DNA of 64,000 bases. Source: Hormiphora californensis (lineage: Eukaryota > Ctenophora > Tentaculata > Cydippida > Pleurobrachiidae). The position numbers and the translations under genes are program-made. This document shows positions 1 through 10,030 of this stretch, in pieces. Each line of letters opens with the position of its first letter. The stretch's first letter is position 1. Below the pieces are notes generated by a model, which was given only the letters and a program-made list of their open reading frames with translations, searched no databases and had not been told where the DNA came from. Where the stretch lies: NCBI GenBank assembly GCA_020137815.1, contig CM035353.1, positions 7,781,298 to 7,845,297 of the forward strand, in the 5' to 3' direction.

Positions 1-39
1 TTCGAGATACTATTAAGTTAATTATGTGTTCCTATCTAG

Positions 40-3000
40 GCGCCACGACCCGGTAGGGTGACCAGGAAGTCTAGCAAGCTATCTGAAGAGTTTACTGAAC
101 CACCATCTTCTGACGAGGAGGAAGAAGAAGCAGAACAAGAAGAGGAAGAAGAAGAGGTATAGTTGTATATTGTGTGAAATATACATCAAAATGTATAGCA
201 TTGCTTGAGTCTTCATATCCCAAATCTAACTATTTGTATTTTATCAGGAGGAGGAGGAGGAGGAGGAAGAAGGGGGTGAAGAAGAAGGGGAAGAGGAGGA
301 AAGGGGGGAAGGAGAGGAAGAGACTCCATCCAAGAAACAGACTCCAAGGAAGGGACCAAGAAGGAGAATTGCACCGTTCTATGGGAAGAAGACTCCACCT
401 GGGAAAATAGGGCCAGGGAAACCAACTCTCAGGGAACAGCTCCGAATGGCAATGAACCTCCGAGATAAGGAGTGGAAGGATAAGGAGAAACCAACTCCTA
501 AAGGTTCGTGTTATATACCATCTTCCATTTAGTATGTAGTACTCCCTAACTTACTTTTTTTACACTCACTACATCCCCAACGTACCTAACTCTCCCCCCT
601 ATCTAGGAAAGGGAGATCCAGAGCTAGCTGCGACTTTATCTGACCTGATGGCCACACTGACACGGCATCCAGACGCTTGGCAATTCAATGATCCTGTCAA
701 TGAGGACTTTGCACCATACTACTACACACTCACTGAGGTATTGATCCACTGAATCAGAACCAATCAGGGGGTACACGGTCTAACTCTAAAACTCTCCTTT
801 TGTTAATACTAACATCCTTCCTTCTGCAGACACCTAAAGATTTTGGTATGATAGAGAGGGACGTGTACGATCATGTGTATGAGAATGTCCCTCAATTTGT
901 TGAAGATATCAACCTTGTGTTTACCAACTGCTACGATTACAATGGCCCAATTAACGGTTAGTTAACTATTTGATAAGGTTAATCAAGATGATACATAGTT
1001 TTAGGTGGTAATAACAAAATAAAACACTGACTTTTTAAGGTTAATTTGTTTAAAGTAATAATAATAATAATAATAATTATGCCAAAAACTAACAGAAATT
1101 AGTTGGCTCGAAAGGTGACCATGTTGTTGTCAAACTGACACCTTTGCCCTCTCCGGGTTTCATCATTATCTTTCCCTCTCTGATTTCTATCTCTTCCCTA
1201 TCTCTCTCTAAGAGTCTCTTTCTCTCTTCTGAAACTCCATGATTTACCCCTGATTTACCCCATCGATGATATCCGTAACCCGGGCCGGGCAAAGGTGTCA
1301 GTTTGACAACAACATGGTCACCTTTCGAGCCAACTAATTTCTGTTAGTTTTTGGCATAATTGGGGTATATTTTTGGTATTTTCTGATGTGAAATACGATG
1401 TAAGACATGTCTGGACGTGTAAAGACCGTCATTAATCGCTAAAATACGAAAATTTCAATTTTGACGTCATTATGACGTCATAGCGTGACGTCACGAAGTT
1501 ATAACGTCATGGTAGGGATGTATTATTATCAGGCTCATCTAGATAAAGATGCTGACCAAGTTTGAGATCGATTGGATAAGATTTGAGGTCGCTATGGCGA
1601 AAAACGCACTATCGTCATATCTATTTTCATACAGTCTTAACACTTCAGACGCGATTTGAGACCCTTAGAAATAGAGTTTCACGAATTCGCAATATAGTTT
1701 CTGAAAGTATAGACGATTATCTTTCGTAAGTGTGGTCTCCGTTTTTCAATCAGAAGCCGTCTTCAGGGTGTAAATTGAGCTCAAAGAAATTTGGTTGATT
1801 TGAAAAAACTCGTATCTTTATGACAGTTTGTTAAGACGTTCTGGTTGGAACTAGAACATGAAAACTATTCGTCTACACAATTCGAACGATTATCTTTCGA
1901 ATGCAACAAACGAGAAGTGTCTATCTTATGTCGTTTTCTCTCAAAAATGATTATAAATTTGGTAAAAACAGCGTCTATCCATAGATACATAGATAGATAG
2001 ACCCGGGACATTTATTGCTTTTTTCACGATACCATATCTCTAAAACTAAAAAAGATAGAGACCTGCCCTTTTAAACTACAGTAGATCTAGACTATGTGAC
2101 ACTATATACCAAATTTCAGACCGATCGGTGCAGTGGGGGCCTCGCTATGGGCCTCGCAAAATGCCATTTTTGGCTAAAAACTGAAAAAAGTTATTACTGC
2201 ACTCTGGCACGCGCGGCTGGGGGGAGGGGATGGTCACCTTTGCGCTTGCCAGCGCAGTGATAATAATAATAATATTCCGCGCTTGTATACCGCCCATACC
2301 CGACGGAAACATGTCAAAATATTGGCGATGCTCCGTCGAGTCATCAGAGCGGTATATCCTCGATTAAATATATGACACACACGAACACTCTGGTTGAAAA
2401 AGAACAATATATTGTAAGACTAAATTAACTGGACATATAAAACTGAAGGATAAACTGGTCCCATAAACCTGTAGCTATAAATTAAACACAGTAGTAGTGT
2501 AAACTTTTCAACATTACTTTAATCATTAAAAAGATTAACAATTTTAATACACTGAATTGCAAGGATAAATATTTTAGTATAGCACGAATCCTTTGGAGTT
2601 TAAAATACACTCTCGTTTGTCATGGCAGTTAAATTCATGTCTTATGACTCACTCACTCTCCATTCAACTCACTCTCCATTAATCTCTCTCTCCCTCCCCA
2701 GAGTATACCAAGGCAGCAAGAGTAATGGAGAAGTACTTCAGAAGGTTGGTAAAGTTACTCCTCCGAAACCACTTCAAGTTTACCACCTACTCGGTCATCT
2801 ACCCCGGCAAGAGACTCTACGTTAACAGACAGAAGAGGATCAAGGCTCTAAAGGAGGCAGGACACATCATTGCACCACAGAAGGATCTCTTAGAGGATAG
2901 CAGAGGGTAAGAACAGCTGTTGTAGTGATCTTTCCCTTGGTTACGAAGTTACCCCTTGCCAGAGCGCGCGAGGTGTGAGGTGTCTTCGATACCAAATATT

Positions 3001-5117
3001 TCCCCAGCTTGTAGTGACCTACCAACGGGTCCATCACCCTAGGGGATCATGTATACTACACCCCCCTGTATAATAGTGTTTCCTAACCCCCACCCCTCCC
3101 CACCCCTCCCCTTCAGTAGTATGTTCGATGAGAATAGTAATGACAGTCTCGGTAGCAGCGTGACGACCACCAAGACACCCGGAAGGGGCCGGGGAAGGGG
3201 CAAGAGGAAGAAGACATCAGATGGTCCCTCTGGATCCTCCACCCCATCCTTTACTGAACTGCTACACGACACTCCCCAACATGTACACCATCCTGCCCTC
3301 TACTACCCAGGTACTGATTGAACACTTTCTAGAGGCTCATTATTTTAAACTGAATCACCCTAACAACTGCTCTCTCTTCTAACTAACACCCCACCCCCCA
3401 CCACCAGGTTACTTCATGCCCAGTGGGTACCCCAGTGCCGCTGCTTACTATCACCACCACCACCACTACGGTACAGCACCCCCTCCCCCTGAGAGCACTA
3501 CCCCTACCTACATAGAGCTGGCACCTCGACCAGCTGCACCACAACAATACCGACCTGCCCCGCGGCACTACAAACACGATATGGAACCCCTACTGTTCCC
3601 CCATCTTCCCAAGACATCCCTACCACGGGCCAGTCTCACTGCAGCCCGGGTGCCTGAGGAGGCTCTATTGAAGGACCTAGCAGCGGCCCGACCCAACCAG
3701 ATCAATAGGATAGACAGTACGACCACTACCACCAAGAACGGGGAGGAGAAGGAGAGTACTCAGAATGGGAAGGAGAAGGGAGAGGAGAGTAAAGAGAATG
3801 GGGAGAAGGGAGAGGAGAGCAAAGAGAATGGTGAGGTTAGGAATGGAGAGTGTCTGAACAATGAAGCTGAATCTAAGGAGGCACCCTCAACTGATAAACC
3901 CGTCCTAACTAATGGTGACACGGTGGTCCAGGTTAATGGTAGTACAGAGCAAGTTAAAGAGAGCTCGGAGGCGTCACCCAAGAAATCACCCGCCGCTGTG
4001 GCAACTCCCCCTGAAACACCCAAAGTGCCTGTGACACCTAAAACTCCTAAAACACCCGTGACACCCGTGCAAACATCAGCAGCTCCCTCTCCAACACAAA
4101 ACACATACCATCCATCCCCTGGTGAGTTAATTGTTAACTGTACCCCTAGTCATTAGTCGATAGTTAACATGACTTCTGCAGCTCACAAACGAGTCTTCTA
4201 AAATATTAAAACGCCCTTATTTTTTTCAGGATACAGTCCCTATGTTGCAGGATATCATCACCATCCCCAACAACACTACCAAATGAACGGCCACCACCAT
4301 CACCCAGGTGCCCATCACCACCCCGCTGCCCATCACCACCCCGGTGCCCACCACCACCCCGGTGCCCACCACCACCCATACTACCATGGTGCTGCAGCTG
4401 GATACTACTCACCCGGTGGTACCCCCTACGACCCATATAGCTACCATCACCACCAGCAACAAGGTGAGATTGAAGCGTCTGAAATTTCCGTTCCGTCGCG
4501 ACATGGACACGATAATCTTCAATCACAAACATTGATCCGTTTCTAATCTCCTTCTGACTGCCTAAATAAAGATCATAACACCCACATCTTGTTTTAGCTG
4601 CTGCTGCCCCTGGATATCCCAATCAATTCTACCATTCCATCCAACACTCTCCCAGCCCCCTTCTTGGGGATCAGGGTGTCTATGTGTCCAGGTATATATC
4701 TTCTTTTCTACAATGTAGGGAGCTCCAACAACTTCTGTTCATATCCAACTTGCTAACCACAACTGCCCCCTCCCCTCCCAGAACTAAACAGATAACCACA
4801 ACTGGCCGGTCTGTAGTGAGACCCCGAAGTGGCAAGGTCCAGTCTCGTCCCGCTGCCCTCTCTAAAGTGACAATGGCTGCTACTAATATCGCTAATGGGG
4901 CAGATGAAGAGGGAGAGAAGATACTCCCACCTACACCTCCTAAAGATGGGAAGGGGAAAAACAAGGGATTTGATATCCGAATTGTAAGTCTTTGATCTAT
5001 TGCTTTTGATTAATTCACTCCCAATTCACTGATATATACAGTTTTCTTGATATTTACCCATTGCTAACTTTATAATTCCCCCAGGCGCCCAAGAAGAGAG
5101 TTAAACCCTCGTTATAG
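40..5117 (+). CDS. CECR2-like: CECR2-like bromodomain protein, 3' part (gene starts upstream of the window)
   Basis: Eleven exons join in frame: 40-156, 248-503, 607-737, 830-956, 2702-2906, 3117-3310, 3408-4121, 4230-4463, 4598-4691, 4782-4983 and 5085-5117 (TAG). An acidic Glu-rich tract opens the visible part. A bromodomain is built from exons 3-5: it starts near HPDAWQFNDPV, has the acetyl-lysine-binding Asn in CYDYNGP, and ends with EYTKAARVMEKYF. The closest family I recognise is CECR2, the bromodomain subunit of an ISWI-type remodeler acting in the nucleus; the YNG...EYTK spacing supports this over BRD4-type domains. The C-terminal half is low complexity (Pro-, Lys/Glu- and His-rich) with a basic end, APKKRVKPSL. 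The first exon seen is preceded by a splice acceptor, so the true start is outside the window. An AATAAA lies at 5441. CECR2 identity is likely but not certain; a bromodomain protein is certain. Confidence 0.85.
1057..2275. mobile_element. probable insertion of about 1.2 kb in an AAT microsatellite, CECR2-like intron 4
   Basis: An (AAT)n run at 1057-1080 resumes at 2258-2275. Between them is non-coding DNA that begins with a foldback (1075-1361) and ends with a GC-rich stretch. The segment at 2235-2250 (GGTCACCTTTGCGC) recalls the inner arm of the foldback (GGTCACCTTTCG). I read it as one or two non-autonomous insertions that split the microsatellite. No transposase reading frame is visible. 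The boundary to the microsatellite is inferred. Confidence 0.45.
1075..1361. repeat. foldback (MITE-like) element with about 75 bp inverted arms
   Basis: Positions 1075-1149 are the near-exact reverse complement of 1287-1361, beginning AATTATGCCAAAAACTAAC. About 137 bp of pyrimidine-rich DNA separates the arms. This is typical of a non-autonomous DNA transposon. Target duplication cannot be defined because the flank is an AAT repeat. Confidence 0.75.
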
Positions 5118-6149
5118 TTCCATCATCTCGACCAGAGTTATCTGACAATATGGACATACCCCTGTTATAAAACTGAACTGGAACTGAATTGCTCCCCAGG
5201 AATATATTTGTATGCAGTAATCAGACAGAGTTGGACGTTGTACGTTATGAGTAGCAGTATTATGATTTTGTGCAAATTCAGAAATGTGAGACAGAGAGAG
5301 AAAGAGACATAGAGATATGGAGATGTGTGTATCGTATCTAGGTTGTATTTGTGTGAGAGTGTGTGTTAATTATATTGCAAGATTAGGGCAAGATAAAATT
5401 GGAGGTATTTATCAATATCACATGATTATAATGTATTTGGAATAAAACTGGTGAGACATACCCATTTCATTGTGTATGTGTTTAGTTTTAAGAAATTGAT
5501 AGAGAAAATAATTATTTACATTTAATTGTTATTATGTGTGTGCGTGTGTGACAATATCTGCACTATTGGGGCAGGTAATTGTAACTGGTATAAAGGGTTA
5601 TCACTTGGCTTTGGATAAATGTAATTATTGGACAGTCCGAGGTTTACATACTTTCTGTTATTTGAATAAACTGTTTTCTGGTAAGGAGTTTAATCATATA
5701 TGAATTATGAATAATATTAATAGGGAGAAACTGCAGCAAAAACCTGTTGGGATCTGTATTTATATTTACAACTATTTTTACTCAGTATATCCTCATTAAA
5801 ATTCCGACTTAAAAAGGTGTCGTTTTACTTGTTATTGTTGTACGGTATGTAAGGGGTAACTCATGTCTTGCAGTTAAAAAGGGTGTCATGACATCATTAC
5901 CGATGTGTGACGTCATTTGAGGCGCGCAATTATTACGCGCGGCGCGTTCCCAAAATCGCGCGCCGAATTTTCGAACCTGAATTTGGTCTGCAAAATTTAC
6001 ATTTTTGGCGATTTTTTTTTCGTTTTGACTTTTGAGTTTTGATTTTTAAAGTTTAGAAAAAAATCTTCGACGGCTCTCCTCATCGATTAATATTCATTCT
6101 TTGAGAAGTAATAGCGAGCAAATTATCTAATAGCGCCAATTTTTAGCGA
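5118..6149. other. intergenic: 3' UTR of the CECR2-like gene and upstream region of Lifeguard gene 1
   Basis: Contains AATAAA at 5441, then AT-rich DNA without coding signal. From about 5905 to 5965 there is a short GCGCGC-rich patch followed by A/T tracts, directly upstream of the Lifeguard start. It may be a promoter; similar patches occur near 27320, 36950 and 63940. Confidence 0.5.
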
Positions 6150-7058
6150 ATGGCTGACACAGAAAAGGGGTCCGCTCCTCCGGCGTACGACCAAACTGGT
6201 GGATATGGCGGGGCGGGTTACTCTGGTTACCCTCCACAGCAGGGATATCCACCTCAGCAGGGGTATCCACCTCAACAGGGGTATGCTGCAGAAACCTATC
6301 CTGCAGCTGGTTATCAGGACACCGGTGCAGGATACTACGCTGGGGATCCTGGACACACTTACGAGGATGACCTGATACGACCTGGTGGTAGCGGATTCTC
6401 TGATGCCATAATTCGACGAGGTTTCATTAGAAAGGTTTACTTCATTCTGTTTGTTCAGTTTGCTGTCACCTCTATCTTCACCATGATCTTTTGTTTTAAC
6501 GATGCGGCTAAACAATGGTGTCAGACCCCCACTGCAGCGGCTCTAATGTGGGCCAACTTCGCTATCCTAATTGTCACTGAGATCGCCCTGATCTGCTGTG
6601 ATGGTGTGAGGAGGAAGCACCCTCTAAACCTCATCGTGCTGGGAATCTTCACTGTCAGTATGTCCTTCTTTGTGGGTATCATCGCCTCTACCTACGAGCC
6701 TCAAGCAGTGTTCACAGCTGCTGGTGCAACTGCCCTCATCGTCCTCTCTCTCACCCTCTTCTCTTTCCAAACCAAGTTCGACTTCACAGGAGCTGGTCCC
6801 TACCTCTTTGTTATCTTTATGTGTTTCATGATCTTTGGGTTCTTCGCTGCTATCTTTAGGAGCAACACCCTCAACATCGTGTACGCGTGTATTGGTGTTC
6901 TCATCTTCTCCTGCTATCTGGTGTACGATACCCAGCTCCTTGTGGGGGGCAAGAAGTACGAGTTGAGTGAGGAAGAGTATGTGTTTGCAGCTCTTACCAT
7001 CTATATTGATGTCATTCAGATCTTCCTGTACCTTCTCGAATTATTCGGGAGGAGGTAA
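6150..7058 (+). CDS. Lifeguard/TMBIM family protein (GRINA/FAIM2-like), intronless
   Basis: 302 residues in a single exon. The N-terminal 95 residues are Pro/Gln/Tyr-rich with a PPAY motif and three GYPPQQ repeats. Seven hydrophobic segments follow from about residue 96, ending in the conserved YELSEEEYVFAALTIYID and a final TM segment, which defines the Bax-inhibitor-1/Lifeguard family. Members sit in ER, Golgi or plasma membranes and dampen cell death and calcium release. The start fits the PPxY-type leader of the family; the upstream region has no plausible extension. The second copy at 12879-14350 has three introns and shares an 85 bp identical stretch near the 3' end. Being intronless, this copy could be a retrocopy. 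Confidence 0.93.
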   Translation: MADTEKGSAPPAYDQTGGYGGAGYSGYPPQQGYPPQQGYPPQQGYAAETYPAAGYQDTGAGYYAGDPGHTYEDDLIRPGGSGFSDAIIRRGFIRKVYFILFVQFAVTSIFTMIFCFNDAAKQWCQTPTAAALMWANFAILIVTEIALICCDGVRRKHPLNLIVLGIFTVSMSFFVGIIASTYEPQAVFTAAGATALIVLSLTLFSFQTKFDFTGAGPYLFVIFMCFMIFGFFAAIFRSNTLNIVYACIGVLIFSCYLVYDTQLLVGGKKYELSEEEYVFAALTIYIDVIQIFLYLLELFGRR

Positions 7059-7222
7059 ACTGTGAGCTACTACTCAACGTGCACTTTTTTTTGCAAAACA
7101 CTCTTCTTCAAACAATATGATTTTCAAAAGTTTTTAATTGCTTCTTTTCCCGGCTAAACGTTAAGTTATGTTTTACTAACAATATTACATATTGTATTTT
7201 CAGCGTGATTATGTTAAATATA

Positions 7223-7375
7223 CAGTCGGACCCCGATTTAGTGGCATCCTCGGGGGGAAAAATTCTGCCACTAAATCGGGGTGCCACTAAATCAGGGTCA
7301 AATAATGTTAATTTCCTATATCGGGGAAAAAATCCTGCCACTAAATCGGGGTGCCACTAAATCGGGGTCCGACTG
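7223..7375. mobile_element. pogo/Tigger-type MITE
   Basis: A 153 bp element with inverted ends starting CAGTCGGACCCCGATTTAG, flanked by TA on both sides (7221-7222 and 7376-7377). CAGT ends with TA target duplication are typical of the pogo/Tigger branch of Tc1/mariner. The inside holds further copies of the same CACTAAATCGGGG motif, so it is mostly arms. Confidence 0.75.
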
Positions 7376-7500
7376 TATTTGCATGTTACAAATAACTTGG
7401 AATGAAATTGTCGTGTTTTCATGTTTCTTCATGTACACAACTACACATCAATATAACATCAATGAATTACTAACTTCCCTTCCTATCTAGAGCCCTAGCA

Positions 7501-9639
7501 ATGTTGTTTATCCTCTTCGTCTCCTTCCTATCTGGGTTTCTCTTCCTCCTACTTCTTCAGTTCACGCTCCTAGCTGTCTGGTTCCTAACACAGCCCAGGG
7601 AGAGATCCAACTACAGTCCCACCCCTCCACCCCACCCTCCTCCAAACTTGGACCCTTCCTATGTTGACTCTCTCCTGTCAGGGATTCTCAAATCTCCCTC
7701 CTCAGAGTCCTTTGTTAACGCTCTATCACTGTTCCTGTTCCAAGAACTAAAGGACAGTGCTCATGTGAGGGCAGCCCTGTTACTCAGACTGAACAATGAA
7801 ATAGCAGCTGAGCTGAGTAGTAGCAAGCTGAAATCCAGGATCATTAAAAGTATAAAGATTCACAACATTGTGACAGGGTCGGCACCCCCTAAAATCTCTA
7901 ACATCCGCCACAAGTTGTCCATGTCCTCTGAGACTCCTGGGGTGTTTAGAAAGTGTCATCTTACTGCTGATGTAGAGTATGAGGGGTGTGGGAAGCTAGC
8001 CCTACAAGCAGAAACCTTCCTAGGTAAACACATCTACTTGGCGGTAAAGGTTGTGAAACTCCAAGGAACTGCTATTTTCATACTAAACAGAGAGCCACAA
8101 ACCCACTGGGGGTTTTGTTTTGAGTCTGAACCTGAGGTGATATTGAGTGTGGTTAGTTCCCTACAACAAAGGAGTCTACCTAAACTAACACGGGTTATAA
8201 CATCTGTAATCAAGAGGACCATTAGGAGGAAACACACTAAACCCAACTATAAGAAACGCTATGCACCACTCTTTCCTGAACCCAGTATCCCTATCAATCA
8301 GCAGATATTGTTGTGTCAGCAACCTCTGAACTCTGGGAAACTACTGGTTAAGATAGTTAGTGCCAATAGGGTTATATCAGGGCAGCGTCATCTGGCTAAC
8401 AACACACCTGGGCTGCAGTATTATTGTACAATTGGGCTTGGTTGTGAGGCCTGGAATGCGGAGTGTTGCCCCCTCAGGCAGATCAGTACATTTGACACTG
8501 TGATAGAGAATGTGGGGGCTGCAGGTATAGGGCTGCAGTTTAGTGAGACTGAGGGGGTGGATGGGAAGAGTCAACTGGTTATAGAGGATATCCACAAGAA
8601 CTCACCCGCTGCGGATACTCCACTAAAACAGGGAGATGTGGTGACAGCAATCAATGACAAAAGGGTTGTCTCCTTCAAATCTGCCCTGTCTGCCTCCCTC
8701 TCCACTAACCGGGCCCGACTCTCAGTCCGGCGGCCCCTCCTCAGATGGAATGGAATCTTCACAACAGGGGATGTGTCCCAGGACCAGCTACCAGAGTCCT
8801 CTACCCAGAAGGCAGGAGGGGTGTTTGTGGAGGAGGAGGAGTTCATGGTGTTGCTGGAGGAGGAAGAGAAGGGGGTGGAGCCAGGAGGGGAGGGGTGTCT
8901 TAATGAGGGGGAGGTGTTCCTCAGAACCGGGCCATGTGGGGCTACTGTGGCACCATACTGGGATGAATCCTTCCTGCTCCCATTACAGGAGGACAGCCAG
9001 TACCTCACTGTTTGTCTGTGGGGGAGTGATGAGAGGAAGGGGAACCCAGTTCTGATAGGGTTCGCTAACATAGAGCTGGGGGATATAGCGTTACAATGTA
9101 TAGCTACCACTAGTAACATGTATAATGACTCCATAACACTGGCCCTCCCAGTGCACTTAAAGTGGCAGGAGAGTGGTACAGGACCCCTTCCCTCACTACC
9201 CACTCAGCTGCCTAAGATGGAGACTATAGCAGGTGAGGTGAAGGTACAGTTCTTGTTATGTATTGATCCTGGTGATGATGATACCCCGTCATGCGAGCAC
9301 AACTTCCACCCCGCACAGATACAGGAGAGTGAGGTGTGTGGAGGGTGTGGGAAGGGGTTCCCTCACAACACATGTCGTGCCTGTATATACTGTGGTGAGG
9401 CACGACACGAGGGGTGTCTGACTGCTTCTAGCAGTAGTGGGAAGCAGAGGAGGCGACACACAGGGGGTATGAAGAAACCAGCTAGTACTGCACACAGACA
9501 GAGATCTCAAACCACAGCAACAACACCATCTGGTCGACTGTCTTCCTTCCTCAAGGATAGGAGGTGGAATAGAGATGGAGCTGGGGGCAGGATTAGAAAG
9601 AGGATGTGGACTCTAGGGGGTGGGGGAGAGACATTATAG
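7501..9639 (+). CDS. PDZD8: PDZD8-like SMP-domain lipid-transfer protein, intronless
   Basis: 712 residues. Order of parts: an N-terminal membrane anchor (about 1-30), an SMP lipid-binding domain (about 50-260), a C2-like region interrupted by a PDZ domain (about 335-415, GIGLQF... QGDVVTAIND), and a C1-type zinc domain (about 598-640) with H-N-F-H followed by CGGC, CRACIYC and HEGC. This order is that of PDZD8, an ER protein that moves lipids at contacts with mitochondria and late endosomes. Human PDZD8 is about 1150 residues; here the linkers and the C-terminal coiled region are short. A CTATCTAG acceptor 10 bases before the ATG suggests a spliced 5' UTR, but the coding part has no intron. 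Lies between Lifeguard 1 and VPS41. Confidence 0.9.
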   Translation: MLFILFVSFLSGFLFLLLLQFTLLAVWFLTQPRERSNYSPTPPPHPPPNLDPSYVDSLLSGILKSPSSESFVNALSLFLFQELKDSAHVRAALLLRLNNEIAAELSSSKLKSRIIKSIKIHNIVTGSAPPKISNIRHKLSMSSETPGVFRKCHLTADVEYEGCGKLALQAETFLGKHIYLAVKVVKLQGTAIFILNREPQTHWGFCFESEPEVILSVVSSLQQRSLPKLTRVITSVIKRTIRRKHTKPNYKKRYAPLFPEPSIPINQQILLCQQPLNSGKLLVKIVSANRVISGQRHLANNTPGLQYYCTIGLGCEAWNAECCPLRQISTFDTVIENVGAAGIGLQFSETEGVDGKSQLVIEDIHKNSPAADTPLKQGDVVTAINDKRVVSFKSALSASLSTNRARLSVRRPLLRWNGIFTTGDVSQDQLPESSTQKAGGVFVEEEEFMVLLEEEEKGVEPGGEGCLNEGEVFLRTGPCGATVAPYWDESFLLPLQEDSQYLTVCLWGSDERKGNPVLIGFANIELGDIALQCIATTSNMYNDSITLALPVHLKWQESGTGPLPSLPTQLPKMETIAGEVKVQFLLCIDPGDDDTPSCEHNFHPAQIQESEVCGGCGKGFPHNTCRACIYCGEARHEGCLTASSSSGKQRRRHTGGMKKPASTAHRQRSQTTATTPSGRLSSFLKDRRWNRDGAGGRIRKRMWTLGGGGETL

Positions 9640-10030
9640 AGTTGTTTTGAAAATGTTTTAGTGTTTGATTTCAGAGTTTTATACGATAAGTTATGTGTTT
9701 TTAAAGGAATTGATTTGATATTTTTCTAATGATTTGCAGAAAGAATTTTATAAATTGGTAACGTCTTTGTTTTCAAATAATACCCCTTTCTCTACCTATC
9801 TCAACCCACGTCCCAACTCCTGAGCCCAAGTGTGCGGTACAACTCCCCCTCTCAGTACCCCCCACTCCACCAACTACCCCCTCACAAACCACTCAAAAAT
9901 TCCCCACTCTACCAAATGGCAAATACTCCTTCTCTCAACTCCGCACTCTACTTAAGTTACTCCCCCTCTCCCCCGACTCTACCAACTACTCCCCATCTCA
10001 ACTCCCCACTCAACCCGCTATCCCTCAGTA
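9640..10030. other. intergenic, pyrimidine-rich imperfect repeats
   Basis: A/T-rich 3' UTR of the PDZD8-like gene, then from about 9780 repeated CCAACTCCCCACTC-like words up to the VPS41 start. No gene seen. Confidence 0.6.
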
